Assembly (NCBI RefSeq): GCF_028368935.1
Contig: NZ_JAQNDK010000003.1
Span: 310,001 to 374,000 of the forward strand
DNA length: 64,000 nt
Origin: Sorangium aterium
GTDB lineage: Bacteria; Myxococcota_A; Polyangia; Polyangiales; Polyangiaceae
Direction of reading: 5' to 3'
Part shown: positions 1-9,337 of the stretch, piece after piece
Position numbering within the stretch: position 1 is the first letter of the stretch
How the letters are laid out: every line of letters begins with the position of its first letter
Notes under the pieces: model-generated
Told to the model about the DNA's origin: nothing
Seen by the model: the letters and a program-made list of their open reading frames with translations, nothing else
The model's database searches: none
Made by a program: the position numbers and the translations under genes

Positions 1-250
1 CCTTGCTGCAGAACGGACACTCGAAATCGCTGAAGACGACCATCGTCACCGGCGCCGCCCGCGTGCCCCACAGGGGGTCCTTCGACGACACCGGGATCGC
101 CGCGTCCTCGTCGGTCCACGGCTGACCGTCTTCGACGGCGGCCGAGATCTCATGGCCGCGCGAGCCGGCGCTCCGATCGATGCTCCACATCAGCCCCATC
201 CCTGCGATGAAGCAGAGAAGAAAGCCGACGATGGCTGTTCCCTTGTTCAT
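1..250 (-). CDS. DsbA-like thiol:disulfide oxidoreductase (partial, N-terminus only)
   Basis: Only the first ~83 codons are in the window; the gene runs off the left edge. The protein starts with an uncleaved-looking hydrophobic segment at residues ~5-24, so the rest is probably periplasmic and anchored. A thioredoxin-fold start follows: APVTMVVFSDFECPFC, in which CPFC is the redox-active CxxC. The layout (anchor, ~40-residue linker, xSDFxCPFC) is that of the DsbA-like thioredoxin family, which oxidises or isomerises disulfides in exported proteins. The ATG at 250 is preceded by AGGAAA at a good distance. The C-terminal half, including the cis-Pro loop, is not visible, so oxidase and reductase cannot be told apart. 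Confidence 0.8.
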   Translation of the reverse strand, partial: MNKGTAIVGFLLCFIAGMGLMWSIDRSAGSRGHEISAAVEDGQPWTDEDAAIPVSSKDPLWGTRAAPVTMVVFSDFECPFCSK

Positions 251-660
251 GATGTTTCCTCTCTCAACGTGGGTGGGGCTCCGCCAGGCGGGCCCCTCCT
301 TCAACGCGGGTGCGGCACCGGGTGCAGCGCCCGCGACAAGATCGCCAATCGTGAGCTCCCGGGGCGGCGCGCCACCCCGGGCCAAGGGAGCCGCCGCCGC
401 GTGCCCACAGCGCAGCCCCCGGCGGAGCGCCAGAGCCGCTCTCGACCCCTCACGCCGGCGCCTGCGCCCGGCCTCGAGCGCGGCTGGCACGTCGCCCTCG
501 AGAGGGCGAGCCTGCGCGACGTGGGACCGGACCGGCGCCTAGGAGGCTCGGGTCAGACCGGCAAGCGCTCCGGATCTCGCGGCAGCACCGCCCTCGCGCC
601 TGGAGCGGTCTCCGAGAGACCGAGCGGCGCGATCGCGTGCGGGCTGCCGGCGAGCTCGCC
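251..660. other. Intergenic region, about 410 bp
   Basis: No convincing gene. It is the 5' region of the DsbA-like gene and lies downstream of the secreted-protein gene at 661-1155, on the same strand. At 275-296 there is an interrupted inverted repeat, GGGGC-T-CCGCC with GGCGG-GCCCC, 25 bp upstream of the DsbA start; it could fold in the leader. Short open frames here are GC-driven and lack ribosome-binding sites. Confidence 0.4.
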
Positions 661-1155
661 TCATCGAGGCGGGTGGTAGACGCCCTGCGCGACGCCGGGA
701 CGCGGTCCTCCCGAGACCGCCCCGAACGAGAAGAGCGAGACGGGCGCGCACGGGGGAGGGAGGACGAGCTCCGGAAGGAGCAGCGCCTGGTGCGGAGCGC
801 TGGCGAGCTCGCTCACAGGACCTGGGTGTCGCGAGTTCGGCCCCACCATCGGCCCGCCATCGAGCCCGGCGCAGCCTGGCGCCGCGTCGATCCGCGCGTC
901 GGTGATCGGGAGGGTGCGGGGCGGAGCGACGGCGGAGGCTCCGCGGGGATCACAGATGGGCGCGTCCCTCGTCTCGCCCGTCGCATCGTCGACGCTGGTC
1001 AAGACGGTGCACGACGGCTCGTCCGGCGGGGCGACGATCGTCATCCGGTCGTCCTCGCACACCGGGATGATCGCAGCGCGCGCTTTCAGCGGCAGGACCA
1101 GCGCCAACGCGAACGTCAGCACGGTCATCAGGCGCTGGACAGCGTGTCGCGACAT
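661..1155 (-). CDS. Small secreted protein of unknown function
   Basis: 164 residues when started at the ATG at 1155. A longer reading from a TTG at 1164 adds three residues. The N-terminus is a textbook Sec signal peptide: basic MSRHAVQR, a hydrophobic core (TVLTFALALVLPL) and an ARAA-type cleavage site near residue 28. The mature part is Pro/Ala/Gly-rich with four Cys, two in the first 20 mature residues (PVCEDD and PSCTV), and ends in YHPPR. I recognise no family. It lies upstream of, and co-directional with, a DsbA-like gene, which would fit a disulfide-containing exported substrate. That link is inference. The signal peptide is the main reason to believe the gene. Confidence 0.6.
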   Translation of the reverse strand: MSRHAVQRLMTVLTFALALVLPLKARAAIIPVCEDDRMTIVAPPDEPSCTVLTSVDDATGETRDAPICDPRGASAVAPPRTLPITDARIDAAPGCAGLDGGPMVGPNSRHPGPVSELASAPHQALLLPELVLPPPCAPVSLFSFGAVSGGPRPGVAQGVYHPPR

Positions 1156-1293
1156 CCCTCGCAAGGATTAGCCGAGGCGTGCAGGGAGAGCAATGGCCCG
1201 GATCCCCGAGGGAACGCGGCACTCCGGGCCTTCCTGGACGGAGCCCGACGCTTCTCCAGGGTACCGCCCGGAGGACGCCACTTGTCGACAGGG

Positions 1294-1348
1294 TGTGGAT
1301 AACCCTGTGGATAAGTTGGAGAGCCCCTGTGTCGAACCGGTGGTTCGA
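1294..1348. promoter_or_regulatory. Two DnaA boxes and a 17-bp palindromic element upstream of the twin kinase gene
   Basis: TGTGGATAA occurs at 1294-1302 and again at 1306-1314. Each is the exact reverse complement of the consensus DnaA box TTATCCACA, and the two are 12 bp apart in the same orientation. A perfect inverted repeat TCGAACC-GGT-GGTTCGA follows at 1332-1348. A smaller one, CCTAC-ATCCG-GTAGG (1422-1436), lies just before the kinase start at 1445. Two perfect 9-mers in one 290-bp intergenic are unlikely by chance at this base composition. No replication gene is nearby. Confidence 0.55.
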
Positions 1349-1444
1349 GCAGCCCGCGCCAGCAGGAGCACGGCCGGTTTCAGGGTTGTGCGGCGATCCG
1401 CGCGAACTTGGCCCACCTTGTCCTACATCCGGTAGGTTCGCTTC

Positions 1445-4315
1445 ATGGCGAACTCCTCCGCGACCGTGCCTCGCCCGGTTCCTCCGCCCTCGCATGAGCC
1501 CAACAAGAGCGGCTTCGCTGCGGACGATGTTCCCCGGCCGCTCGGTCGTTACGTGCTCCTGCGGCGCATCGCCCGGGGAGGCATGGGGGAGGTGTTCCTC
1601 GCCTCCACGACCGGGCTGGAAGGGGCCGAGCGCCCCGTCGTCGTGAAGATCATCCGCCGCGAGCACGCGTCCGATCCGAGCTACATCGCCCGCTTCCTCG
1701 ACGAAGCGCGGGTGCAGGCGCAGCTCCAGCACTCCGGCGTCGCGCAGGTCATCGAGGCGGACGTCGACCCGGCGACGGGGGAGCCTTACGCGGTGGTCGA
1801 GCACGTCGAGGGCCGGAGCCTCGGCGAGGTCCGCGCCCGCGCGGTGCAGCTCGGGCACCGCTTCGACTGGGCGGAGGCGGTCGCGATCGCGACGATGATC
1901 GCGGAGGCGCTCGCCCACGTGCACGAGCGCAGGGACCCGTCGGGCGCCGCGCTCGCCATCGTCCACCGCGATCTGTCGCCGCAGAACGTGATGCTCGGCT
2001 TCGCCGGTGACGTGAAGATCATCGACTTCGGCACCGCCCGCGGGCAGAACCGGCGCTGCCACACGGTCGCGGGCGTCGTCTTCGCGAAGCCGGGCTACGT
2101 CGCGCCGGAGGTCGCCAACGGCGATCCGGGCGACGCGCGGGTCGATCTCTATGCGCTCGGGATCATGCTCTGGGAGCTGTGCGCGGGGCGCCGGTTCCTG
2201 CAGGGCGACGCGCAGGCGCACATGGCCGCGGTCGCGCGCAACCAGAACGACCCGCCGCCGATCGCGCTGTCGCTCGGGGCTCCATCGGCGCTCGACGCCG
2301 CCATCGGGCGGCTCACGGCCTTCGACCGCGACGCCCGCTACCCGTCGAGCCGCGCCGCCGCGCGCGACCTCGCCGCGCTCCTCGGGGCGGCGGTCGCCCT
2401 GCCCGGCGGCGAACGCGGCGTGCGCGCGCGGGCCGCGCACCTGATGCAGCGCCTGTTCCCCGGCGAGCCGGGGCGCTCGCGCAGCGAGTTCGCGGCCCTC
2501 GTCGCCGCCGCCAAGGCCCACCGCGCCACGGCCGTGACGCCGGTGAGCCCGCGCGCGGAGGCCATGGCCTCCGCCGAGCGCGTGGACGACGGCACGCTGC
2601 CCGGGACGCGCTACCGGCTGCTGCGCGAGATCGGGACGGGCGCGAGCAGCACCGTCCACGAGGCGGAGCACGTCGATCTGGGGCGCCGCGTGGCGCTCAA
2701 GGTCGTCTCCGCGGAGCACTCGGCGACCGACGTGGTCGCGAGCCGCTTCCGGCGCGAGGCGCGCGTCCTCTCGCGCCTCTCCCACGAGCACCTCGTGAAG
2801 GTCCACGATTTCGGCATGGCCGCGGATGGCCGGCTGTTCTGCGCCATGGACCTCCTGGAGGGCGAGACGCTCGACGCCCTGCTCGTCCGCGGCGGCGCGA
2901 TCGACTGGAGGGACGCGCTCGCGATGGCCGCCAAGGTGCTGAGCGCGCTCGAGCTCGCGCACGCCGAGGGGCTCGTTCACAGGGACATCAAGCCCGAGAA
3001 CCTGTTCATGACGCGCCCGCGCGCCGCCGAGGGGGCGCTCTCCCTCGCGGACGCCGGCCTGAAGCTGCTCGATTTCGGGCTCGCGAAGCGCCTCTCCGAG
3101 GATCGCGGCGAGGCCGACGGCGTCGCGGACGAGACGGGCGCCGGCGAAGGGCCGGCCCGGGCCGCGGTCGCGATCGTCGGGACGCCCGAGTACATGGCCC
3201 CCGAGCAGGCCGCGTCGGGGCGCATCGACGGCCGCGCCGATCTCTACGCGCTAGGCTGCGTCCTCTACGAGATGCTCACGGGGCGCCTGCCGTTCGTCGA
3301 GCACAGCCTCGTCGCGCTGATCGACGCGAAGATCAAGGGCAGCCCCGAGCGCCTCCGCGAGCGCGCGCCGACCCGGCAGATCCCGACCTTCGTCGACGAT
3401 CTGGTGATGCGCGCGCTGGCCCGTCATCCGAGCGTCCGCTTCCAGAGCGCCGCCGAGATGCGAAAGGCCATCCTGGATGCGCTGGGGCAGCCCGCGCGCG
3501 CGCGCACCCGCCGCCGCGCGCTGGGGTTCGCCGCGGTGGCCGCCGCGATGACGCTCGCGGGCGTGCTGGTGGTCGGCAAGGGGCGCGAGCTGGTGGCCAG
3601 CGTCCCCGCGGTCGCTGCGCTCGTCGGCGCCGCGGGCGAGGCGACCGCGGCGTCGGGCGACGAGGCGCAGCCCGCTGCGCCCGGCGCGCCGGCAATCGCT
3701 GCGGAGGCGCCGGCAGTCGCTGCGGATGCGCCGGCGGCAGCCGCAGAGGCGCCGGCAGTCGCTGCGGATGCGCCGGCGGCAGCCGCGGATGCGCCGTCGC
3801 TCGCGGCAGCTTCCTACGCGCCGGCGTCCGCCGCGGCAGCTCTCGCAGCGGCCAGCGCGCCAGGGCCTGGCGCGGCAGGGCAGGGGAGCGCCACGCCTTC
3901 GACCCTCGCCGCTGTGTCCGCCGCCGGAGCTGATGCCGCCGCGCCCCGAGAGGGAGCCGCGCTGCCCGCGGCGGTGGTGCCGCATGCGCAGGCCGCCATC
4001 GCGAAGAGCGACGCGGCGAAGCCACCGGCGAGGGACGAGCCCGCCCGGCGCGCCTCGGCGACGGCCGCGCGCGCACCGGCGCCCAAGGCCGCCAAACCTG
4101 CGGCGCGCGGCGCGGCGGATCGCGCCTCCCGCGAGGTTGCGAAGCGCGAGCAGAAGGCGCGCGAGCGATCGTCCTCGTCCGCGGCGCGCGAGTCGGCCGC
4201 GCCGACACCCGCGCGTGGCGAGGCTGACACGGCGGCGAAAGACGCGCACGAGGATCGCGGCGAAGCGAAGCGGCGCCGTCACAAGCGGCGGTCCCGGGTC
4301 GCGAAAGCGGAGTAG
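1445..4315 (+). CDS. Membrane-anchored Ser/Thr protein kinase with two kinase domains
   Basis: 956 residues with two complete Hanks-type kinase domains in series. Domain 1 spans roughly residues 35-315: Gly-rich loop ARGGMGEV, ATP Lys at ~68, catalytic HRDLSPQN at ~174, DFG at ~194. Domain 2 spans ~390-680: GTGASSTV, ALK at ~419, HRDIKPEN at ~512, DFG at ~543, APE in GTPEYMAPEQ. One transmembrane helix at ~692-711 is followed by an Ala/Pro-rich repeat linker and a Lys/Arg-rich C-terminus, presumably outside the membrane. Domain 1 has Ser in place of the usual catalytic-loop Lys (HRDLSPQN for HRDLKPEN), a variant common in myxobacterial kinases as far as I know; domain 2 is canonical. No PASTA or other sensor domain is recognisable. 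The ATG at 1445 gives the N-terminus directly ahead of domain 1. Confidence 0.93.
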   Translation: MANSSATVPRPVPPPSHEPNKSGFAADDVPRPLGRYVLLRRIARGGMGEVFLASTTGLEGAERPVVVKIIRREHASDPSYIARFLDEARVQAQLQHSGVAQVIEADVDPATGEPYAVVEHVEGRSLGEVRARAVQLGHRFDWAEAVAIATMIAEALAHVHERRDPSGAALAIVHRDLSPQNVMLGFAGDVKIIDFGTARGQNRRCHTVAGVVFAKPGYVAPEVANGDPGDARVDLYALGIMLWELCAGRRFLQGDAQAHMAAVARNQNDPPPIALSLGAPSALDAAIGRLTAFDRDARYPSSRAAARDLAALLGAAVALPGGERGVRARAAHLMQRLFPGEPGRSRSEFAALVAAAKAHRATAVTPVSPRAEAMASAERVDDGTLPGTRYRLLREIGTGASSTVHEAEHVDLGRRVALKVVSAEHSATDVVASRFRREARVLSRLSHEHLVKVHDFGMAADGRLFCAMDLLEGETLDALLVRGGAIDWRDALAMAAKVLSALELAHAEGLVHRDIKPENLFMTRPRAAEGALSLADAGLKLLDFGLAKRLSEDRGEADGVADETGAGEGPARAAVAIVGTPEYMAPEQAASGRIDGRADLYALGCVLYEMLTGRLPFVEHSLVALIDAKIKGSPERLRERAPTRQIPTFVDDLVMRALARHPSVRFQSAAEMRKAILDALGQPARARTRRRALGFAAVAAAMTLAGVLVVGKGRELVASVPAVAALVGAAGEATAASGDEAQPAAPGAPAIAAEAPAVAADAPAAAAEAPAVAADAPAAAADAPSLAAASYAPASAAAALAAASAPGPGAAGQGSATPSTLAAVSAAGADAAAPREGAALPAAVVPHAQAAIAKSDAAKPPARDEPARRASATAARAPAPKAAKPAARGAADRASREVAKREQKARERSSSSAARESAAPTPARGEADTAAKDAHEDRGEAKRRRHKRRSRVAKAE
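3706..3789 (+). repeat. 42-bp in-frame tandem repeat in the kinase linker
   Basis: A 42-bp unit beginning GGCGCCGGCAGTCGCTGCGG is repeated at 3706 and 3748. Each copy encodes 14 residues of the type APAVAADAPAAAAE. Degenerate copies flank it. The repeat sits in the extracytoplasmic linker after the transmembrane helix and may expand or contract without breaking the frame. Confidence 0.8.
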
Positions 4316-4380
4316 CCCCGCGTCGCGCGGCGCATTTCGCTCGCGCGTGGGCTGCGGCGTTGTATACCGCGCAGCCTGCG

Positions 4381-5886
4381 ATGGCTCAGATCGCCCTGTC
4401 CGCGCCGGGTTCGAACGCCGTTACGTCGGGGCCACCCCATCGCGCGATCCTGCGGCTCGCGCTGCCGACCGTGGCGGCGATGCTCACCCAGAGCATCGTC
4501 AACGAGGTCGACATCGTCTTCTTCGCGCACCTGCCGTGCCCCGAGTCCTCGAACGCGCACGCGGCGCTCTTGCCGTCGCTGATCGTCCTCTGGCTGTTCG
4601 GCGGCTCGCTCAGCGCGATCTCGGTCGGCACGCAGGCGTTCACGGCGCGCCGCTTCGCCGAGAATCGCCCCGGGGACGCCGGCGCTGTCCTCGCGAACGC
4701 CCTGTTCTTCGCGATCGTCGCCGGCGTCGTGTTCTCCGCGATCGGGTACCTGACGATGCCGTACATCCTGTCCGTCATCATCAAGGTGCCGGACGCGCGG
4801 CATGCGGCGCTCGACTACCTCGGCTGGCGCCTGCTCGGCGTGACGTCGATGGCGGCGACGTTCGCGCTGAAGGCGTTCTTCGACGGGATCGGCAAGACGC
4901 ACATCCACCTGGTCTCGGCCCTCGCGATGAACGGGCTGAACATCGTGCTCTGCCTCCTGCTCATCTTCGGCAACGCCTCGCTCGGCATCCCGAAGTACGG
5001 CATCGCCGGCGCGGGCATGGCCGGCTTCATCTCGACCTACGTCGGCCTCGCGATCATGCTCGCGTACGCGCTCCTGCCGGCGTACCGGCGCCGCTATCGC
5101 CCGTTCGCCACGAGCAAGCTCTCGGCCCCGCTCGTCTGGTCCATCCTCAGGCTGTCGATCCCGAGCGCCGTCGCCACCGTCGCGATCATGACGGGCTTCG
5201 CCCTCTTCTACGCGATCGCCAGCAAGCTCGACCAGGTCGCGCCGGCGGGCGTTGTCTCGCCGCTCTGTCCCGGCGGCCGCGCGGAGCCGGTGTACGGCGC
5301 CGCCACCACGGTGATCGTCGGGATCCTGAAGCTCACGTTCACCGCCTGCCTCGCCTTCGGCACGTCGACGGCGACGCTGGTCGCGCAGTCGCTCGGCGAG
5401 AAGGACGGCGACAAGGCCGCGCGCTTCGGCTGGACCAGCGTCCGGCTGGGGCTCGCGATCTTCGGGGTCGTCGGCCTGCTCGAGGCGATCTTCGCGCGGC
5501 AGATCCTCGCGTTCGCCAGCAGCAGCGAGCTCGTCCAGGCCGCGGCGCTCCGGCCGCTGCAGGTCATGGGCATCTGCACGCCGCTCGTCGCGGTCGGCAT
5601 GATCCTGACGCAGGCGCTCTTCGGCGCGGGCAACACGCTGTTCGTGATGGTCGTCGAGCTCATCCTGCACTTCACCTGCCTCGTCCCGCTGGCGTGGCTG
5701 CTCGGCATCACGCTCGGCTTCGGCCTGATGGGCATCTGGGGCGCCGGCGTCGCCTACGTGGTCCTCCTCGCCGCGACCATGGTGTGGAAGTTCCGCTCGG
5801 GGGACTGGAAGAAGATCCGGCTCGACGCCCATAAGCCCCTCGACGGGGCCGCGCTCGGCGAGGGCGGCGGCGGCGCGAACGCGTAG
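4381..5886 (+). CDS. MATE-family multidrug/polysaccharide-type efflux transporter
   Basis: 501 residues from the ATG at 4381; a TTG at 4360 would add seven residues. About twelve hydrophobic helices are visible, arranged as two similar halves. The first half opens with ILRLALPTVAAMLTQSIVNE, the typical MATE N-terminus, and the second with ILRLSIPSAVATVAIMTG. MATE proteins are cation-coupled antiporters of the cytoplasmic membrane that export drugs or metabolites. A polar insert (residues ~285-305, with a Cys-Pro-Gly-Gly stretch) follows helix 7. The gene stands alone between the kinase, 65 bp upstream, and a convergent aldolase gene. The substrate cannot be predicted. Confidence 0.85.
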   Translation: MAQIALSAPGSNAVTSGPPHRAILRLALPTVAAMLTQSIVNEVDIVFFAHLPCPESSNAHAALLPSLIVLWLFGGSLSAISVGTQAFTARRFAENRPGDAGAVLANALFFAIVAGVVFSAIGYLTMPYILSVIIKVPDARHAALDYLGWRLLGVTSMAATFALKAFFDGIGKTHIHLVSALAMNGLNIVLCLLLIFGNASLGIPKYGIAGAGMAGFISTYVGLAIMLAYALLPAYRRRYRPFATSKLSAPLVWSILRLSIPSAVATVAIMTGFALFYAIASKLDQVAPAGVVSPLCPGGRAEPVYGAATTVIVGILKLTFTACLAFGTSTATLVAQSLGEKDGDKAARFGWTSVRLGLAIFGVVGLLEAIFARQILAFASSSELVQAAALRPLQVMGICTPLVAVGMILTQALFGAGNTLFVMVVELILHFTCLVPLAWLLGITLGFGLMGIWGAGVAYVVLLAATMVWKFRSGDWKKIRLDAHKPLDGAALGEGGGGANA

Positions 5887-5888
5887 GG

Positions 5889-5910
5889 CGCTGAGCCGAC
5901 CGGCTCAGCG
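5889..5910. terminator. Bidirectional terminator-like hairpin between convergent genes
   Basis: CGCTGAGCC-GACC-GGCTCAGCG is a perfect 9-bp stem with a 4-base loop. It starts 3 bp after the MATE stop codon, and its right arm contains the stop codon of the aldolase gene on the other strand (5905-5907). There is no T-tract, as is usual at this GC content. Confidence 0.6.
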
Positions 5911-7974
5911 GGGGAAAGCGGCGGCGTTCCCGCCGTCGACGGTCACGACGCAGCCCGTCGTGGCCTCGGCCGTCGCGAGGTAGAGGAACGCCTGCGCCAC
6001 GTCGGCCGCGGTGGTCTCGCGCCGGAGCAGGTTGTCGCGGAAGTAATCGTCGACCGAGACGTTGCGGGCGCGGGCGCGCGCCTCCAGCAAGCCGGCGCCG
6101 AAGAGCGCGGTGCGGATCCGGTCGGCGTTCACGGCGTTGGCCCGGATGCCCTGAGGTCCGAGGTCCACGGCGTACTGGCGCATGAGCGAGACGAGCGCCG
6201 CCTTGGCGACGCCGTAGGGGCCGAAGTCGGGCCCCTGGTTGAACGCGCTCTTCGAGGCGTTGAACAGGATCGCGCCGCCTGAGCCCTGCGCGAGCAGCAC
6301 CCGCGCCGCCGCGCGGGCGACGTTCTGGTGGCCGAGCAGGTTCAGCTCGAGCGAGGCGCACAGCGCCTCGTGCCCCTCGGACGTGTGGAGGGAGCCCGAG
6401 AACGCGCGGCCGGCGTTCGAGACGACGACATCGACGCCGCCGAAGTGCGCGGCGCTCTGCGCGAACGCGCGGTGCACGCTCGCCTCGCTGCGCACGTCGC
6501 AGGCGACCTTCATGCAGCGGCCGCGGTAGCGGCCCCCGAGCTCGGCGGCTGCCTTCTCGAGTGACTCCTCGTCGCGATCGGCCAGCACCACGTGCGCCCC
6601 CGCGGCGAGGAACGTCGCCGCGGTCGCGTGGCCGATCCCCGAGGCGGCGCCCGTGATCAGCGCGATCCGCCGATCGAGCGGGCCCCTCTGGCCCGCCCCG
6701 AGCTTCAGCTTCGCCTGCTCGAGGCTCCAGTACTCCATGTCGAACAGGTCGAGCTCCGGGACCGGCTGGTACCCGCCGAGCGCCTCGGCGGCCTCGATCA
6801 CGGAGACGGTATGAGCGTAGACGTCCGCGACGATCTCCGCCTCGGCGCGGGAGCCGCCCACGCACAGCGCGCCCGCGCCGGGGAACAGCAGCACCCGCGG
6901 GAACGGATCGAGCTCATCGCGGACGACGCCCCGCGCCGCGCAGGAGCGGCGGAAGTACTCGTGGTACTCGGCCACGTACCTCGCGATGGCCTGCTCGACG
7001 GTCGCACGGAACCGCGCCGCGTCGGTGATGGCGTGGGCGTCGATGACGAGCGGCCGCGCCTTGGTGCGGATGACGTGATCCGGCGTGGCGCAGCCGATCT
7101 GCGAGACCCTGGCCAGATCGTCGCGCGCGCAGAACGCGAGCAGCTCCAGGCCGGTGCGGAGCGTGCAGACCCAGGGGCGCCCCGACGCGCGGGCGAGCGC
7201 TCCGCGGACGACCGGCCCGATGGCGGCCCGGAGGTCCGGATCCGCCGCGACCGTGGGGTGCGAGACGACCACGCTGCGCTCTTCGATGTAGTGCTCGGCG
7301 CGCGTCACGGCGTCGATCATGCGCGTGTAGCTCTCCTCGGCGGTGTCTCCCCACGTGAAGACGCCGTGCTTGTCGAGGATCATCAGCGACGGGAGCGCCC
7401 CTCGCGCGAGGCGCTCCCGGACGAGCTCCGCGACGCGGCGGGCGAGCGCGAAGCCTGGCATCACGTACGGCACGAAGAGCGCGCCGTCCCCGTAGATCGC
7501 CTGGACGACCTCGGCCGAGCCGGGCTGATCGATGACCGCGAGCACCGCGTCCGCGTGCGTGTGATCGACGAACTTCGCCGGGATGATCGCGTGCAGCAGC
7601 GCCTCGACCGACGGCGTCGGGCTCGCCGGATCCAGCATCTGGCCGCGCAGGAGCGCGACCATCTGCTCGTCGGTCATCGCCTCGAGCGCGCACGCGCGCT
7701 GGAGCGGCGCGAGGCGGCACGCCGGGAAGCCGCGCGGCTCGATGGTCGCGAGGTCCCACCCGCTGCCCTTGATGAAGAGCACCTCGACGCGATCGCCGAG
7801 CAGGTCGACGGCCGTGCTCTTGACGCTCGTGTTCCCGCCGCCGTGCAGGACGAGCGACGGATCGGCGCCGAGGAGGCGGGAGGTGTAGACGCGGAGGGCG
7901 AGATCCTCGCCCCAGATCGAGGCGTAGGTGTCGAGGGTGCGCTGGGCTTCGTCCTTGCTGTGGCGAGGATCCAT
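5905..7974 (-). CDS. Bifunctional class II aldolase / short-chain dehydrogenase (RhaEW type)
   Basis: 689 residues. Residues ~1-400 are a class II (zinc) aldolase with HGGGNTSVKS near the start, a metal-binding DHTHAD and KHGVFTWG. Residues ~430-689 are a short-chain dehydrogenase: NAD loop TGAASGIG, NAG, and a YGVAK catalytic Tyr-Lys with an upstream Ser. This fusion matches L-rhamnulose-1-phosphate aldolase/lactaldehyde dehydrogenase, which cleaves rhamnulose-1-phosphate to DHAP and lactaldehyde and oxidises the latter. No rhamnose isomerase, kinase or transporter is in the window, so it is an orphan here and its real substrate may be another sugar phosphate. The ATG at 7974 follows no strong ribosome-binding site but fits the family length. 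Confidence 0.87.
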   Translation of the reverse strand: MDPRHSKDEAQRTLDTYASIWGEDLALRVYTSRLLGADPSLVLHGGGNTSVKSTAVDLLGDRVEVLFIKGSGWDLATIEPRGFPACRLAPLQRACALEAMTDEQMVALLRGQMLDPASPTPSVEALLHAIIPAKFVDHTHADAVLAVIDQPGSAEVVQAIYGDGALFVPYVMPGFALARRVAELVRERLARGALPSLMILDKHGVFTWGDTAEESYTRMIDAVTRAEHYIEERSVVVSHPTVAADPDLRAAIGPVVRGALARASGRPWVCTLRTGLELLAFCARDDLARVSQIGCATPDHVIRTKARPLVIDAHAITDAARFRATVEQAIARYVAEYHEYFRRSCAARGVVRDELDPFPRVLLFPGAGALCVGGSRAEAEIVADVYAHTVSVIEAAEALGGYQPVPELDLFDMEYWSLEQAKLKLGAGQRGPLDRRIALITGAASGIGHATAATFLAAGAHVVLADRDEESLEKAAAELGGRYRGRCMKVACDVRSEASVHRAFAQSAAHFGGVDVVVSNAGRAFSGSLHTSEGHEALCASLELNLLGHQNVARAAARVLLAQGSGGAILFNASKSAFNQGPDFGPYGVAKAALVSLMRQYAVDLGPQGIRANAVNADRIRTALFGAGLLEARARARNVSVDDYFRDNLLRRETTAADVAQAFLYLATAEATTGCVVTVDGGNAAAFPR

Positions 7975-7992
7975 CGATCGGCCGCCTACCCC

Positions 7993-8020
7993 AGCGGCGG
8001 AGGCGCCGAAAGCCCGCCGC

Positions 8021-8021
<1 letters not shown>
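7993..8021 (-). terminator. Terminator-like hairpin at the end of ahcY
   Basis: AGCGGCGG (7993-8000) pairs perfectly with CCGCCGCT (8014-8021) around a 13-base loop. The 5' arm of the transcript overlaps the ahcY stop codon. It separates ahcY from the aldolase gene downstream on the same strand, only 46 bp away. Confidence 0.45.

Positions 8022-9326
<1,305 letters not shown>

Positions 9327-9337
<11 letters not shown>

Noticed and set aside
1340-1352. GGTTCGAGC resembling a tRNA T-loop
   Set aside because: No cloverleaf can be drawn around it; it is half of the palindrome TCGAACC-GGT-GGTTCGA.
950-2980. A 676-residue open frame on the minus strand opposite the twin kinase
   Set aside because: It is Arg/Glu/Asp/His-rich junk, the typical antisense frame of a GC-rich gene; the kinase on the plus strand has clear domains.
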